Assembly: GCA_965145485.1 (NCBI GenBank) | Contig: CBCTCU010000023.1 | Coordinates: 1-46,723 of the forward strand | Direction of reading: 5' to 3' | Source of the DNA: CABQCM01 sp965145485 | GTDB taxonomy: Bacteria > Bacillota > Clostridia > Oscillospirales > Acutalibacteraceae | Length of the DNA stretch: 46,723 nt | Shown here: in pieces, positions 45,932 to 46,723 of the stretch | Layout of the letters: each line of letters starts with the position of its first letter | How positions within the stretch are numbered: the first letter of the stretch is position 1 | The notes under the pieces: generated by a model | Database searches by the model: none | Told to the model about the DNA's origin: nothing | The model's input: the letters and a program-made list of their open reading frames with translations, nothing else | Made by a program: the position numbers and the translations under genes

Positions 45932-46468
45932 TCAAACGGCGTCCGGCGGCAAAAGAGTGATGTTGATACCCCGCATCACGTCGAGCGTCTGCTCATGCAG
46001 CTTGGGGTCAAAGCTGGATATCGCGTCGGTATAGACCGCGATCTCGGCCTCCGGCTGCGCGGTCATGGCCAGCACGGCGTTGGCCAGCACGCAGATATTG
46101 CTCACCAGCCCGACAAGTACAATGCGGTCGGCGCGCGCGCCGCGCAGATAATCAAACAGCTCGGGGGAGCCATACGAGCTTTTTTCAAAGCACAAATCCT
46201 GCGGGCGCATCGCCTGGGCGGTTTTTCCATACAACCTCCAGCCGTCGCTTTGGCGCATGCAGTGCACCGTGGGCAAAAACCGGCCCTCCCTCGTGCGTTC
46301 GTAGCCTTTGGAGTGGGTGTCCAGCGTAAAGATCACCTCATCCCCTCTGGCACGGAAACGCTCAATATAAGCCGCGATGCGCTCGTCCAATTTCTCCGCC
46401 CCCGCAAAGCCGAGCGAACCGTCCACAAAGTCATGCTGGTAATCAATGACAAGCAGGATCTGCTTCAC
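45932..46468 (-). CDS. Isochorismatase-family cysteine hydrolase, nicotinamidase-like
   Basis: This 178-residue cytoplasmic hydrolase has the catalytic triad of the isochorismatase superfamily: D9 in VIDYQHDFVDGSL, K96 in FEKSSYGS and C126 in GLVSNICVLAN. D50 and H52 in FTLDTHSKGY and H69 in TVHC resemble the metal site of nicotinamidase PncA, which makes nicotinic acid from nicotinamide. nadD, a later step of NAD synthesis, lies in this window but 17 kb away. The start is GTG at 46468, which has AAAGGAGG about 9 bases upstream. A close alternative is another ureidoamidase- or isochorismatase-type hydrolase. A palindromic repeat array lies directly upstream. Confidence 0.85.
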   Translation of the reverse strand: MKQILLVIDYQHDFVDGSLGFAGAEKLDERIAAYIERFRARGDEVIFTLDTHSKGYERTREGRFLPTVHCMRQSDGWRLYGKTAQAMRPQDLCFEKSSYGSPELFDYLRGARADRIVLVGLVSNICVLANAVLAMTAQPEAEIAVYTDAISSFDPKLHEQTLDVMRGINITLLPPDAV

Positions 46469-46507
46469 GCCAGCCGCCTCCTTTCCCCTTGATTTTATGG
46501 CGTGATA

Positions 46508-46723
46508 CGGTATAATAGCCGTAAACGGTTATATTGTAACACGGGCCTGAGGCCATGTGCATAATACCATTCATACTATGTGTTCATGGTATCACAGCCG
46601 GTTACGGCTATCAACCTTTGATTATAGCACGGGCCTACGGCCATGTGCGCATTATATCATTCACGCTGCGTGTTCATGGTATAATAGCCGCGAACGGCTA
46701 TTATACTTTGATTTTCAGCACGG
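46508..46723. repeat. Palindrome-rich tandem repeat, units of about 79-90 bp, cut by the window edge
   Basis: Units begin with GGTAT(A/C)A(T/C)AGCCG at 46509, 46588 and 46678. Each carries three small palindromes: (A/T)AGCCGNNNACGG(C/T)TAT, GGGCCT/AGGCC or GGGCCTACGGCC, and ACCAT...ATGGTAT. CACGGGCCT recurs at 46540 and 46628, and TGTTCATGGTAT(C/A) ends each full unit. The array lies 40 bp upstream of the isochorismatase-like gene. Minus-strand TATAAT-like boxes occur in each unit; one, TTGATA-N17-TACCAT near 46588-46616, is well spaced. Confidence 0.8.

Overview
The window looks like a GC-rich member of the Firmicutes (class Clostridia, probably an Oscillospirales- or Christensenellales-type gut anaerobe). 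This is inferred from gene order and from starts preceded by AAAGGAGG-like ribosome sites; it was not tested by phylogeny. Many starts are TTG or GTG. No tRNA, rRNA, CRISPR array, insertion sequence or prophage gene was seen.

Layout. (1) 1-6440, minus: the conserved rimP-nusA-ylxR-ylxQ-infB-rbfA-nrnA translation operon, with nrnA cut by the left edge, a candidate promoter and a leader hairpin before rimP. (2) 6692-14621, minus: a lone uroporphyrinogen-decarboxylase-like gene, then gpsA, plsY, der and a DUF512 radical-SAM gene (phospholipid and ribosome-assembly functions), then yceD-rpmF with a consensus promoter and a clear terminator. (3) 14709-21282, minus: a GH38 alpha-mannosidase and an L-xylulokinase / UlaE 3-epimerase / AraD 4-epimerase set. 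Together these three can convert L-xylulose to D-xylulose 5-phosphate. (4) 21562-29060, minus: yhbY-nadD-yqeK-two LCP ligases-rsfS-leuS, a typical clostridial housekeeping cluster. (5) 29151-38652: an aldo/keto reductase carrying a two-cluster ferredoxin domain faces away from a plus-strand set of three cytoplasmic glycosidases (two GH2 beta-mannosidase-like enzymes and a YicI-type GH31). (6) 39234-46468: an AlkD-like glycosylase, a class 3 lipase, a 1099-residue fusion of an endonuclease Q-like PHP nuclease with a UvrD helicase, a methyltransferase, and a nicotinamidase-like hydrolase.

The most interesting gene is the endonuclease Q-UvrD fusion (40966-44265). It joins a nuclease family known to cut at deaminated bases to a full superfamily 1 helicase, and it ends in a consensus beta-clamp-binding pentapeptide. 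The second theme is the intergenic DNA. Several spacers are long even inside conserved operons, and four of them hold tandem repeats of different period (114, 132, 118-120 and about 80-90 bp). One lies between divergent promoters and another carries promoter-like elements.
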